The position numbers and the translations under genes were made by a program. Of a stretch of DNA of 64,000 nt, positions 1-10,640 are shown piece after piece. The stretch comes from Sipunculus nudus (lineage: Eukaryota; Annelida; Sipuncula; Golfingiida; Sipunculidae). The stretch's first letter is position 1; each line of letters opens with the position of its first letter. The stretch lies in assembly GCA_026874595.1 (NCBI GenBank), contig CM049306.1:73471642-73535641 (forward strand), written 5' to 3'. Under the pieces are notes generated by a model. The model was not told the origin of the DNA, ran no database searches, and saw nothing but the letters and a program-made list of their open reading frames with translations.

Positions 1-445
1 GATTTCTGTAAGTATTAATACATATAAAGAAAATGTAGAATAACCTTTGAAGTAAAAATGAGTCTTTGTTTATAATGCATTTAATTCTGTATTACAAGCT
101 GATCGTATAGAGCACATATCTTGTAGATAGCACACTTATCTTGTAGATACCATGCATGGCTGACTGACTAACAACTACTTAATGTAATGTATACCTACCC
201 CTAGTAGATATAATGTAGTTCCTAATATACTTTTTATCTGATATTACAACAACCTTAGCAAAGGTAATAATGTCCAAGGAAAATGAGAAAGAACTGTAAA
301 GCTAAGATTCCTTTTGAACGGAATGCGGGATACGGAAGTTTTGAGAGACTCCTTATGTGCGGAAGGAAGAATGCGTTAACTTCTGAGAAATTTTATGTAG
401 CGTACATATTGGATATATTCTTTTCTCGCGCTTCCAGCTTACAGA
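1..445. other. Non-coding, no feature seen
   Basis: AT-rich sequence with scattered short open frames and no recognisable protein similarity, RNA gene or repeat. If DNPH1 copy 1 has the same gene structure as copy 2, this is part of its first intron, because intron 1 of copy 2 is nearly 3 kb long and only 1.8 kb lies upstream of exon 2 here. Confidence 0.4.
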
Positions 446-760
446 ATGGATCACATCACAGAATTTCATCTCCTTGAAGAAGAAGCTAAAATTCTGAAAT
501 GAAATCTGAAGCATCCCATCTACCGGAAACGCGATCAATGTGGTGCATTTTGTAATCTTTTGAGAGAATTGAAAGAAGATGGAGAGACTCCAAAAATACA
601 ATTCGAAAAAGCGTTGGCCCTTGTCGAGCAGGATCTAGTAAAAAACTCAAGGTCACGATCTGTGATTGTGCCTATAGACAACGTTTGGCAATATGTTTAA
701 GGTTAGTTCAAGTTAATATAGACAAAATAAATGAATAACGTAACATGTACTTAAGAAATT
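446..760 (+). pseudogene. Decayed PIF/Harbinger (HARBI1-like) transposase N-terminal fragment
   Basis: An ATG-started frame reads an acidic start (FHLLEEEAKIL), then a TGA stop, then HPIYRKRDQCGAFCNLLREL and a segment ending in LALVEQDL. This matches the order seen at the start of HARBI1-type DDE transposases: HP.xxR...GAF..L..EL, followed by the L..I.xDI stretch. A one-base frameshift near 675 then gives RQRLAICLR, the usual next motif. With an internal stop and a frameshift it is a relic. The DDE catalytic part is not visible downstream. The assignment rests on remembered family motifs; a profile search would settle it. Confidence 0.55.
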
Positions 761-1792
761 TTGGATATACGGTTGGAGAAACAGTACTGGAACAAAGGGA
801 AGGCTGCAATTTTCAGCATTAAAAATAATTGCCCAATCTGGAGTTGGAAGAGTGACTAGGCTGCTGGTGAGAGTATCTTCATGCTATAGCCTTGAATGTG
901 TAAAAAGGGACCAGCAACGTGTATTTCCCTCTCCCTTTCCATTCTCTCATGAAACAATTCACAGTTCTTTTGCAGCTGGATCTGAACACTTTCATTTCTT
1001 TGCCGACTGTTTCCACTTGACTGATGGCGTGACTGAGTGCGGAGTGTTTGTTTCCCGTCTGTCTGATGTTGCCGACTGAAAATGTAATAAAATAATCTCA
1101 GAGCTCTGTAACTGAACGTTGCTTTATGTAAATTAAATAAAGCCTTGGGTGTTTAAAATAAAATACGTAAATTAAAAAAAATACTTGTTTAGTTCTATGT
1201 TTTTGTCCAGGAATGACATTACGTCTGTATATTTCCATTTGTCTTTAGGCCTGTCCCCTTTTTTTTTTCATTCTCATCCATCTTTTCCTTAACCTAGGTG
1301 TCGCGCAGGTTGCGCCAATCCTTCTGAAATAATACGAAACTGCCATGATATATGATAAAAATGAGTACATAACTGATATTTTCCCAAAGACCTTGCATGC
1401 TATATTATGCAATTTGAACAGACGCGAATTTGGTGGGACCAAAATCATAACGGCCAATCAAATCCATCATTACAAGGGTAAAACTACACAAAACCAAATT
1501 TTTGACACGCCTTTTCATCAAGAACACCTGAACAGAAAACTCATCAGGTTTACATGCATGCCTTTAAATGATTGGCCAGGTTCTCCATTACGTCGCCCAT
1601 CAACAAATAGTTTTCCCTGCCGCATAGACGGGCCTTTCGCAAGCCAGCTGATTGGTTTAGTTGTCTCGTTAATAATTCACGAAACAGCAAGCTAGGGGTC
1701 TCACTGAAGCAGGTCTCTGGGAAATACGGAGCTCCATATTGACAATACATTGATTACTGTTCATTATGTTTTTAAATTATATTTTACTTTAG
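761..1792. other. Non-coding, probable intron 1 of DNPH1 copy 1
   Basis: No exon like the first exon of DNPH1 copy 2 (YFCGSIRGG) is present on either strand. Frames of up to 116 codons near 1345-1695 have no recognisable motifs and overlap an equally open antisense frame, so they are taken as chance. The stretch ends in a pyrimidine-rich acceptor just before exon 2. Confidence 0.4.
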
Positions 1793-1852
1793 AGAAAATG
1801 AGTGACACGGAAATACACGACTGGGATGTCAGCATGCTGACAGAGTGTGATG
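1793..1852 (+). CDS. DNPH1: DNPH1 copy 1 exon 2
   Basis: It follows a TTTACTTTAG acceptor and ends at G|GTAAGA. It is 60 nt, exactly the size and phase of exon 2 in copy 2. It encodes (E)KMSDTEIHDWDVSMLTECD. The third codon here is ATG where copy 2 has AAG, which creates an in-frame Met at 1798. Confidence 0.9.
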
Positions 1853-3288
1853 GTAAGAGCAAAGTTTGTGTAATCACAATAAATAATTTACATTAAGTAA
1901 CATTATTGCTTATAGTGCTTTTATCTTACAAAGAAAAATTTTAATCAATATGAATTTAGGATCCCATAAAGAAAGTTTATCGAATCATTTTGGATTTTGT
2001 TACAACAAAAAAAAAGCGGTATATGTATTGTTTAGTTGTTAAATAGACAATGGATCTGTTTTTAATACCTCAAATAGACAAAGTTATACATGTTTCTTTT
2101 TGTAATATACACAACACAGCCTGATTTGAGAAGCATCCCTCTAGTAACATTTATAACAGCGTAAGAATAAACTACCAGTATTAAACAGTGAGACAGTAAA
2201 GAAGTAAATTATTTTTAGCATATACCCTGCTCTGTGTATTACAGCTGTGGTTGCTGAGGTAACAATACCATCGCTAGGTGTGGGGTATGAACTTGGCAGA
2301 GCGGTTGCCATGGCGAAACCCATCCTGTGTATCTATAGACCATCACCTGATAAAAGTAAGTCATGAACGTTCAAAACCCGAGGTACATTGTTCCTGCCAT
2401 GATTTATATTGTCCTTGCTATGCTTTCATTGTTCCTTACATGATTTTTATTGTTCCTACCATGATTTTTATTGTTCCTGCCACGATTTTTATTGTTCCTT
2501 TCATGTTTTGTATTGTTTCTGCCACGATTTATATTATTCATGATATGATATTTATTGCTCCTGCCATGGTTTCTTTGCTCCTACCATGATTTTTATTGTT
2601 CCTGCCATAATTTTTATTGTTCCTGCCATGATTTGTATTGTTCCTGCCATGATTTTATTGTTCCTGACATGTGTTGTGTTGTTTTTTTGCATGATTTTTT
2701 TATTCCAGCCATGATATTTATTGCTCCTGCTATGATTTTTATTGTTCCTGCCATGATTTTTATTGTTCCTGCCATGGTTTTTATTGTTCCTGTCATGATT
2801 GGTATTATTCCTGCCATGATTTTTTTCTTCCTGCCATGATTTTATTGTTCCTGCCATGATTTTTATTTTTCCTGAGATGATTTTTTAAATTTGAAGTCTC
2901 AATGCATCATCACAATTATGTATTCGGAGGTATTATGCGTAAGGCCAGTGCATTGGGCCACTTGAAGATTAAAATTTGCTCCTTCATAATCCCAGGCTTC
3001 ATTATCATGCAGTTTAACTTTGCTGCAGACATATAAACACGATATTGATTTAGAGTAATATGATATTAGTTTCCCTATATAAATTGTTATCATTCTTTGA
3101 TAATATTTAGGGCAAGGTTGGTTACGTTAAAGTAATACTGGTTACTTCATAAAACTTTTTTTGCAGGGTTATCAGCAATGATAGGTGGGGCCCAGAATGG
3201 CACGACATTCATTGTGAAGGAGTACGATGAGAGTCAAGTCGATGAAATACTGAAAGAGTTCCTGGGAAATATCAAGACCTTAACTTAA
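1793..3288 (+). CDS. DNPH1: DNPH1 copy 1, 2'-deoxynucleoside 5'-phosphate N-hydrolase (partial, exons 2-4)
   Basis: Exons 1793-1852, 2245-2355 and 3167-3288 join in frame (phases 1, 1, 1) and end in TAA. DNPH1 (RCL, c6orf108) hydrolyses the N-glycosidic bond of 2'-deoxynucleoside 5'-monophosphates, giving free base and deoxyribose 5-phosphate, and helps clear modified nucleotides. Visible family features are EIHDxDVSMLTECDAVVAEV, the PSLGVGYELGRAVA loop with the catalytic Glu of GYELG, and RLSAMIGG with the conserved Ser. The conserved Asp of the HDxD segment is kept. The N-terminal exon with YFCGSIRGG is not in the window; it may lie upstream or be lost. Compared with copy 2 the protein differs at about eight positions and ends IKTLT instead of MKN. 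No inactivating change is seen in the visible exons. Confidence 0.9.
2245..2355 (+). CDS. DNPH1: DNPH1 copy 1 exon 3
   Basis: It sits between a TGTATTACAG acceptor and an A|GTAAGT donor and is 111 nt, as in copy 2. It encodes the active-site loop IPSLGVGYELGRAVA, then KPILCIYRPSPDK. The Ser, Gly and Glu of the loop match the phosphate-binding and catalytic residues known in mammalian RCL. Confidence 0.93.
2387..2886 (+). repeat. 21-bp minisatellite in intron 3 of DNPH1 copy 1
   Basis: About 24 imperfect units of TTGTTCCTGCCATGATTTTT plus A. Because 21 is a multiple of three, both strands stay open and give spurious heptapeptide-repeat frames (MIFIVPA on +, MAGTIKI on -). Intron 3 of copy 2 starts with the same sequence and two units, so the array predates the gene duplication. 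Confidence 0.9.
3167..3288 (+). CDS. DNPH1: DNPH1 copy 1 exon 4 (3' end)
   Basis: It starts after a CTTTTTTTGCAG acceptor and ends at TAA (3286-3288). It encodes RLSAMIGGAQNGTTFIVKEY, then an acidic helix ending FLGNIKTLT. The human protein also has LSAMIRG followed by an acidic C-terminal helix. Confidence 0.92.
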
Positions 3289-3363
3289 ACTGAACAATAC
3301 TCTTAAAATTCCTTAACACACCAACACTCAGGAAAATTTCCCATTTTGGGCTTCAGGTTATAA

Positions 3364-3746
3364 AGGGGCCTTTACAAAAAATAGCGAAGAATAGCGACCT
3401 TTGTACCTCCCGTGTGCGAAGACAAAATTTATCAGGTCGTCACAGGAGGCTCAAAGAAGGCAGAATGGATGCCTGGGTCGTTCAAATGTGGTACACAGGA
3501 GTTTCAGACATCGCCGTGGACGTAATGGTCACCGTGAGTTTTTGAACATGATCAAAACAATCGCACATAGGTCGCTGAGGAGGGTTGCTCAAAGGAGGCA
3601 GAAGGGAGGCACAAGCATTGTCGTGGTTATAGAATGAAGGCAGAGTTGTCGCGTTGGTTGCACAGGGGAAGCAGAGGGAAGGCAGGCATGAAAATGCCCT
3701 AATGTTGCTTTTTGGAGGTTCAAGGTAGGCACATGTAAAGGGGCCT
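3364..3746. mobile_element. PIF/Harbinger-type MITE with TAA target duplication
   Basis: A 383-bp insert in the 3' flank of DNPH1 copy 1. Its ends are AGGGGCCTTTAC and, on the other strand, AGGCCCCTTTAC. It is flanked by TAA at 3361-3363 and 3747-3749. A 3-bp TWA duplication and GGGCCTTTAC-type ends are usual for PIF/Harbinger elements. The homologous 3' flank of copy 2 near 34880 lacks the insert. It has no coding capacity. Confidence 0.8.
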
Positions 3747-4023
3747 TAAGATAAAACTTTATATACAAATCATTGTTTAGTGTGCCATAAATTTAATAAT
3801 TAAATCAGAATAACTGTATTTTAGATAAAAGTTTTGTTTTGAATATCCTGTAATTTTTTATATATTCAGCATTTGTACAGTCCCCTGTTTACAGTTTTGT
3901 TCGATATGGTATACATATTGTGTAGGAACTATTTACACAATATAAAATATCTCAACTTTGATTTGCACTTAGAGAACTTCATATTGTTTACCATAATTTG
4001 TGTCAGGTAAAGCAAATATTTTT

Positions 4024-4029
4024 AATAAA
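4024..4029 (+). promoter_or_regulatory. Candidate poly(A) signal of DNPH1 copy 1
   Basis: An AATAAA in a stretch that is conserved in the 3' flank of copy 2 (AATAAA at 35133). Both are followed by a TTTTCATTG or TTTTATTG-rich stretch. Conservation between paralogs supports use, but no transcript data are available. Confidence 0.45.
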
Positions 4030-4094
4030 AAAATGTTTCATGACATTTTGCTTTTATTGTTTCCAGGTAAAACGCATTACAGTTAATGACCCTT

Positions 4095-5375
4095 TATCAA
4101 ACATATATAGCTTGTAAGGATTTTCACCATCTCACGTTGGAATAGCTCTAAAAGGTGCTTTTTCTGTTTGCCATTGTTTGTTGAAGTTCCAAAATGTGTT
4201 GTACCTATACCTCTCTTAGGTATAAGTTTATCTTTCTAAGTTTTCTCTGAGACAGTTTTAAGCCAGAGGTAATAAACAAATATTTTGTCAGTATTTATCA
4301 AACATTCTAGCAAAATAACAGCACTATTTCAGATTTGGTAAGAGGTCAAGATTTTGCCAGTTTTTAGAAACATATACGGCATAATGTCACATTATTTCAG
4401 GTTTGACAACAGGCCAAGCTTTGGTCTGTATCTATAAATAGTTTGGCACAATACAAGGACTGGACAATGATCGAACAAGTGCTTCCAATTAAAATGCTGC
4501 TGTAAAACTCCTAAGTGTTTGCATTTTTTTACTCAATGTATTTTCTGAAATATTTGCTTGTCCATACTTCCGTGATAGCATCAATAATAGAACTAAATAA
4601 TTTAAAACTATTTTTCTGAGACCTAAATGCAGATTCTTCTATCATGAACAAAATATGCTATCACGACGAACATATTTATGTTACATATATCACACACATA
4701 TGTGTGTGTGTGTGTACATACTTGCTATGTGATTGAAACTAAAGAATGTTAATATAACGGGGTAATTCTATGTTTGCCGACCATCTATGAGGAGGTATGT
4801 ATGCATATAATGCAAGTCATACAGTTTGCTGTCGTGTATACCAATAAATACCTTTATATTGCACCATTTGTCATGTTTTATTACCGGTCATCTGGGCACA
4901 GTATCAAAAAGAGGTCGATACCCCGCCGTGAAAAGGGCATTGTGCACGCGGGTTGCCGGGCCAATGTGTTGTTAGTCAAAACATAATGTAACAACCTGGG
5001 CTCTAGGTGGTCCTGGCTGATTTGGTATCCGTTTAGCTTGCAAAAAAGATACATGGCTGAGATAAAATAGTCTTAATGTCATAATAGGTCAATGAAGCGG
5101 GAACAAAGTGGATTTGTTTAACATGACATATTATCTAAAAAGAGCAAAATCCATCATGAACTTGATGAGATAACGACAGTCACGCGAACAGAGAGACAAA
5201 CAGACATGTACACAGTGGTTAAAAATACTTCTGTCCAAAGGTTCGATAGACTTGAGTAATTATACGTAAATTGAAGAAATTGTTATAAAGAAACTCCGTA
5301 ATTTGGTTCACAATTCACGTTTTACATTGTTTCCCTCTTAAAATATTACTTGCTTACAAATCAGAGATATTAGCG
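4095..5375. other. Intergenic, no gene seen
   Basis: AT-rich sequence with a short (CA)/(TG) palindromic microsatellite near 4691-4714. The 70-codon frame at 4774-4986 has no recognisable motifs. Confidence 0.4.
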
Positions 5376-5379
5376 GACC

Positions 5380-6160
5380 TGTGAACTTATGCGATAGTGT
5401 ACGTGGCGTCGTCCGTACGTTAACCAATATAAAGGCCTACTTTCTCAAAAACGGCAGGAGCTAGCATTACCAAATTTATGCAAAAAAAAAAATCAGTCAT
5501 CTAAAAAACTCCATCAGATTTTGCTTTTTTTTGCTATCTGTATTTACTTATATTTTATAGGGAAAAGCTAAAAAGGCTTTAAATATTTTCTTCTCTGAAA
5601 CTGTCCAGCCAAATTGTCAAATATTTCACAGAAATGATCCAAGGAACAATCTCTCTCTAGTTTGTTCGAATGGTTACAGTTCGGAGATGTATGGCCGAGA
5701 TCAGGAACTGAACTTAGTCATTTCGCTAAGGAAGCATACAAGCATAACCATCACGGAAACAATAGAAGCTTGTATCATCAATTTTTAAACAAATGTTGTT
5801 CACATGACTGATATTTGAAATAGAGGTTCATGTAGCGCCACGTACATCGACCGGTTTTTACGGGCGTAAACCTCGAAATATTCGCCTGTTTCAGCTGAAA
5901 AGGGTTTGATGATGATACTGTCAAGCTGAAAGGTTTAATTTTTCACAAGAATTATTCTAAGGTAGGGTTCACTCAATTTTATAAGAACAGATTGGGTTCA
6001 ATGATTTTTGGTAGAGTCATAGAAAGCTGAAGTTGGTCCCCTGGTCATTAGCAAGCCTATTTCAAAATGACGGCTGCAATAGTCTTCTTCTGTAAAAACT
6101 TTTGTTTTAACTTCTGAAACATTGAACAAAAATGATCCTTGGTGGCCTTTGTTCAAGTTT
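5380..6160 (+). repeat. Diverged Helentron/pearl-like repeat
   Basis: It contains a GTCGTCCGTACGTTAACC stretch, then 'TTTCTCAAAAACGGCAGGAGCTA', and two related core segments near 5600-5720 and 6090-6180 (both 'CAGAAATGATCC' or 'AAAAATGATCC' followed by a TTTGTTC..G run). This layout recalls molluscan pearl-like elements. Its boundaries are not clear. Confidence 0.35.
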
Positions 6161-6639
6161 ACTTTTTATAATTATTTGCAGAATTATGAGGCCTTTAACA
6201 ATGAAGATCAGTGAAATACTTCGATAAACAATGCTAGTAGATTCATTGTATTAATAAATTGAGCTCTTTGGGTATATAAGCATAGCTGTACAGGCAACAT
6301 AAATAATTGATGTCAATATCCAGCTTATTTGTAAGATAAATCCATGAGTAAAAATGTATATATGTTATTATTCTAAACCTTTTTGATAAAAAAAATCTTG
6401 AAAAAGTGTTGAAGCTAAAGTCTGTCAGTATGTCAATAGATTTGGCAACATGCTAACATTTTGCTTGTATCTATAAATAGCTTGACAGACAGCCAACTAT
6501 TTCAGATTTAGCAACATGCCACGTTTCAGTGTGTCTCTAATTATAGCTTTGGCAGACTGCCAACTGTATCAGATTTTGCAGCAGGTCAAGAGTTCACTCA
6601 GTGCAGCCAGTTACAGGTCAAGAATTCACTCAGTGCAGT

Positions 6640-7250
6640 CGCTGCAGCTGGCAGTTTGCTTCGCTTGACTTGGGGCAACTGCCTGCCTCAGCTGAGCTTG
6701 GTCAGCCCAGTGCACCTGACTAAAGAGAAGTTTGATGTATCGTCCTGAAATGTAGGCCTGTCCATGCATCTTTGATAGCTTTCCCATACAAAAGACTGGA
6801 GTCGCCACCTACAATGATTTTGCAAAGTGTATGTCCCTGCTTATTTCTAAGGAGGAATTTTGATGTATCATAATGAAATTGTACATATCTAAACATATTG
6901 AAGAGCTTCATCGTACACAAGACTGTTGGCTCCACCTACAATAATTTCTACACAGTGTATGTCCTTACTTATTTCACAGGACCGATTTGACATATCAGCC
7001 TGAAATACAATGTTCGTATAGCTCGGATAGTTTTGTTGTATACAAGAGTCGTGGGGCCACCTACAATATTTTTTTGGTTTCATGCATCTGTGCACATAGC
7101 CCAAATGTGGTTTTACGTATCTGCCTGAAATTCTGCAGGTTACGGCTTGTTCCCTGCTAACGAACGACAGCTGCATTTGAAGGTCTCATAAAAAGAGTAA
7201 AAAAGTCGTATAAATACGAAAAAATACAGGTTGCGCCACCTGTTAACAGG
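6640..7250 (-). repeat. Diverged tandem-core repeat of the GGTGGCGCCACC family
   Basis: About four diverged units, each with a 'gTcGCCACCTACAATnaTTT' stretch and a 'TGAAATntacaTGTCc' stretch. The same motifs form the cores at 12790-13568, 14495-15339 and 62137-62830. The orientation is inferred from the better preserved copy at 14495. Open frames over it on the - strand are by-products of the repeat. Confidence 0.5.
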
Positions 7251-7259
7251 AACTGATGA

Positions 7260-8365
7260 AAACACTCCTAATCAACAGTTACAGTTCTCAATGGCCATTT
7301 GACAATGATGCTAAATTGCAAATTACACATAAACTAGGTGAAATGAACTTCACAGAAACTGAGGTAGCTCATGTCGTATTTGGGATTCGCTTTCCTGACA
7401 GGAACACATAAACATGATATATTTTGAAAAAATTATAAATTCCATTTCTCTTATGAAAGTTTTAGATCGTATGTACAAATCATTAATATATACGTTATTA
7501 CTGGAGTGTGGTGTTTTAATATTAAACAATTGTTCTGTCAGACAGTCATATACCAACTGGAGAGTATACAACGGAAAGCATGTTTAACATATACTCGAGC
7601 GCTCTCGACTTCCAGCACTGGAGCTATCGTAAAAGAGCTATGATAGTCAAGTATAAAAATAAGAAGAGAGCTGGCTATACAATCCACATTTTATGAAATG
7701 ATTAATTGACTAGCTCCAGATTATCTTCTAATATATAAACTCAAACTCTGTCGCATTTGCTAAAGATACCGAGGTTCACACGGAAAGACTGTCGCTTTTC
7801 TTTCCTTCCAATTTTCTTTTATTTCCTTTCAATAGCCTGCAAACTTTGGAACAGTTTCCAATAATTCAGTCTACTTCAATAGCTTCCGTTAAGGAAAATG
7901 TTCGTGACTATTTAAACCCTGCCTCTCGAGAAATATACAGTTATTATTGTGACAATCATCGTCAACATAGAAATTATCCATACTCGGTTACGACTAGGTG
8001 CCAGTTACTTAAATGAATACCAATTTTCAATTGGAAAGACTGATGGTTTTAATCTAATTGATAAGCTCGATATGGACTGAGACGTTTATTTTTATTGTAT
8101 TACGCCTACCAGTGATAATATATGTATAAGTATCTGTGTATGTGGAGTGTCAATCTGTTTAACGTTTATTATGTATCTCTCTATATATATATATATATAT
8201 CTCATCGTGTGTGAATATATGTGCACTTTTCCAATCTGATCATTTATATATACATATATACATTCATGTTAATTTTTCACTTTCTTATAATTTATATGCA
8301 GGAGAGCAGTTGCATTAGCCTTATCGGCTACTTTTTTTATCCTATAGAAATAAATAATTTTTCAC
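7260..8365. other. Intergenic, no gene seen
   Basis: Low-complexity AT-rich DNA with a short (TA)n near 8180-8200. No coding or RNA features are recognised. Confidence 0.4.
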
Positions 8366-8535
8366 CTTGGAAACATATTTTTTACACCTAGTAATTCGTG
8401 CGCGTGGATTAGTTATTCGTGCGCACGAATTAATAAATATTTTTCCACCTTGGAAATTTATTTTTTCACACCGAGTAGTTCGTGCGCACGAATTAGTAAT
8501 TCGTGACCACGAATTAATAAATATATTGGTCGATG
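8365..8535. repeat. Two tandem units carrying perfect short palindromes
   Basis: Two copies of a roughly 97-bp unit (TTCACCTTGGAAA.., then 'GTAATTCGTGCGCACGAAT'). Each contains palindromes: ATTCGTGCGCACGAAT is perfect at 8415-8430, its core recurs at 8479-8492, and a variant with a mismatched centre lies at 8499-8514. The high CpG and the palindromes stand out from the AT-rich surroundings. Confidence 0.65.
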
Positions 8536-8559
8536 TCGTCTCCCGGGCTCCGTAGGGCC

Positions 8560-9045
8560 TATTCAGCTACTGGAGCTTTTGTATTAAAATATTACTTATT
8601 CTGTGGATAATCAAGAGCCCCATGGATCAGAGGATATGGGTAACAGAAAACATAATTCAAATATGTATAATAAGTTTCCTAGGAGATTTTTCCAATGGAC
8701 CACTCTGGATGCCAAGTTACAAGATTCTAGGTCCAATGGTTATGATTTGTGTCCTGTTGATAGACGACCGCTTCATTTGGTCATGTCGATTATTGAATTA
8801 GTCATTCAAATACTAGAGCTTAATTTGTACAAAATTTTCAACTCGTTTCGAGGCTACTATCGAGCCCCATAGCTAAGAGGATTTGAGTAACAGAGACCTA
8901 ATTTCAGGTTTCCAAGGAAAATGGAAGTTTCTAGCTCCAGCGGTTACAATTTTGCCCTGATAACGGACAACCAGACAGACGGTCGGGCGACCGGACGGAC
9001 AATGGAAAAAGACTGATGACTTAAAGTCATCTGAGCTGAAAACAG
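8560..9045 (-). mobile_element. Helentron-like fragment with hairpin end
   Basis: Two diverged core units (each with 'GAGCCCCATxG' and 'GAGGAT.TGxGTAACAGA') are followed by a GACGGAC-rich stretch (8970-9000) and a hairpin of GATGACTTAAAGTCATC type near 9014-9030. The order core repeats, GGAC tract, hairpin and TGAGCTGAAAA is that of End A of the large family described at 26627, read on the - strand. Confidence 0.55.
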
Positions 9046-9049
9046 TACG

Positions 9050-10137
9050 AACAACATTTTTGCCCATTTGATGTCAATACACGTCAACATCTGCTCCTGA
9101 AATAAAGGTTCGGTGCAGGAGTGAACCGGTACACTCCTCAAAACATGAGCGTGTGTTGGTGATTTAGGCCTTTTCTGTATATACAATTTGATTCCAAGTA
9201 TTTAGTTAATCGTATCCATTTCACTATTCAACACAATCCGATTTAACTGATAAAATGTGTGTCTGCTGGTGATAAACTAGATTATAGGCCATGAATGACA
9301 CGACTGAATTTCGAAAGCAATCCGGCGTCTTATCATTCCCACTCCCCCCCCCCCCCCTTTGCCCTTACTATTGCGGAAATATGATTTTGTTCTTTCTGGT
9401 GTTTGGTGTGATCTATAATCAGATTTTTTATTTTTATTTTTGTAACAACCTGGTATCGATTTGTATAGACTGGAAGTAGGCGCCTGTGTAAAATTCTCGT
9501 ACAAACAGTCACAGTAATTTGATAATTAAACAGAACAAGAACAGAACAGTGATTGTAGAATAGACGATATTGTAACGATGAGACCTGTAAAATTATGGTT
9601 CTGTGGTGAACTTTTAAACAAAAAACGGATTGTTCGAAACCGAAAGAAAGTAAAGGAAGCTATAAGGAGACACACAAATTAATTGTTCACCAAAATGAAA
9701 AAAAAAAAAAAAATACAGTGAAACCTGTCTAAAGCGGACAGTCAAGGGACTCAGTCATTTTGTCCTTAATAGTGAGGTGTCCTTATTAGGCAGGTTGACC
9801 TTGGTTGATAACCAAGAGATTATAAATAAAGACATCAAACAGCTCCAAGAACGAGTTTATTGTATTATATCAGATTTCATGTATATGGCCAACATATTCA
9901 TGCACACATCATGCATTCAATAATCATATAGAAACTGGGATTATTTTTACTTATCACAGGTTGTGAACAATATGAGGAGAACAGTCTATGAAGACTATAT
10001 TTAGTTCATATAGTGCGCTAGGCTATTTTTCGCTGATTCACTCTGTCGAGTAAGCTTGACTTTCTCAGATAGCGTAAGCTTTCCGTTTCGAAGATCAATA
10101 CTTAGTGAAAAAATACTGATCTGAAAGGTGACGGGGG
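9050..10137. other. Intergenic with homopolymers and a possible DNA-transposon end
   Basis: A C run lies at 9344-9357 and an A run near 9699-9713. Just after the A run, CAGTGAAACCTGTCTAAAGC begins a stretch that resembles the terminal repeat of pogo-like elements. A similar end lies on the opposite strand near 37600. No partner end was found here. Confidence 0.35.
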
Positions 10138-10640
10138 AAAATGTTTAGTCTGGTTGAAAATCTCACAGGGACGTCAGAAATTCAATGCAACCAGACAAAA
10201 CTGATTTGGAATTGGCAGGGAATTTTGAGATTTTTATTTTCATGGAAAAGAATGGAAAAAAGGAATAAATTACTGGAAACACATATGGACAAGCCAACCA
10301 TGGTCAAACGTGAACAGTTTAGTTCTTTAAATGAAATGTCCGAGACACAAGTTGCCAGAGTAATAATGGAAATGAAAACAAAATCATGTGAACTTGATCT
10401 TGTATGAGAATCAAGAGAGAATCTTGAAGGACTGTTTACCGGAACGGATTGGACCCATTACTCAGAGTATTAGTTCATCACCCCAAAAAGGGGTTTTCAT
10501 TGAAAACGGGAAAACTGCTATTATCAGACCTTTGCTGAAAAAGAGTGGCTTGAACTTAACATTATCCAGCTATAGACCTATCAGTAACTTATCTTATTTT
10601 ATCTTAAGCTCTAGTGGTTTTGTCTTTTTTTTTATCTAAC
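10138..10640 (+). pseudogene. Decayed non-LTR retrotransposon (CR1/Jockey-like) reverse transcriptase fragment
   Basis: One frame gives MEMKTKSCELDLV, the 'KSKSCELDPIPT' motif found just before the reverse transcriptase domain. After a frameshift the next frame gives GKTAIIRPLLKKSGLNLTLS and then SYRPISNLSY, the first conserved block of non-LTR reverse transcriptases (TAxIxPLLKK..L....YRPISNLS). The homology stops near 10620, before the finger/palm core. It is a relic. Confidence 0.8.

Noticed and set aside
1345-1695. 116-codon + strand frame as a novel small gene
   Set aside because: It overlaps an antisense frame of similar quality, has no motif or clear composition signal, and lies where intron 1 of DNPH1 copy 1 is expected.
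2278-2857. Open frames on both strands with MIFIVPA or MAGTIKI heptapeptides
   Set aside because: They come from a 21-bp repeat, and both strands are open for the same reason. Part of the + frame overlaps the true DNPH1 exon 3 in another frame.
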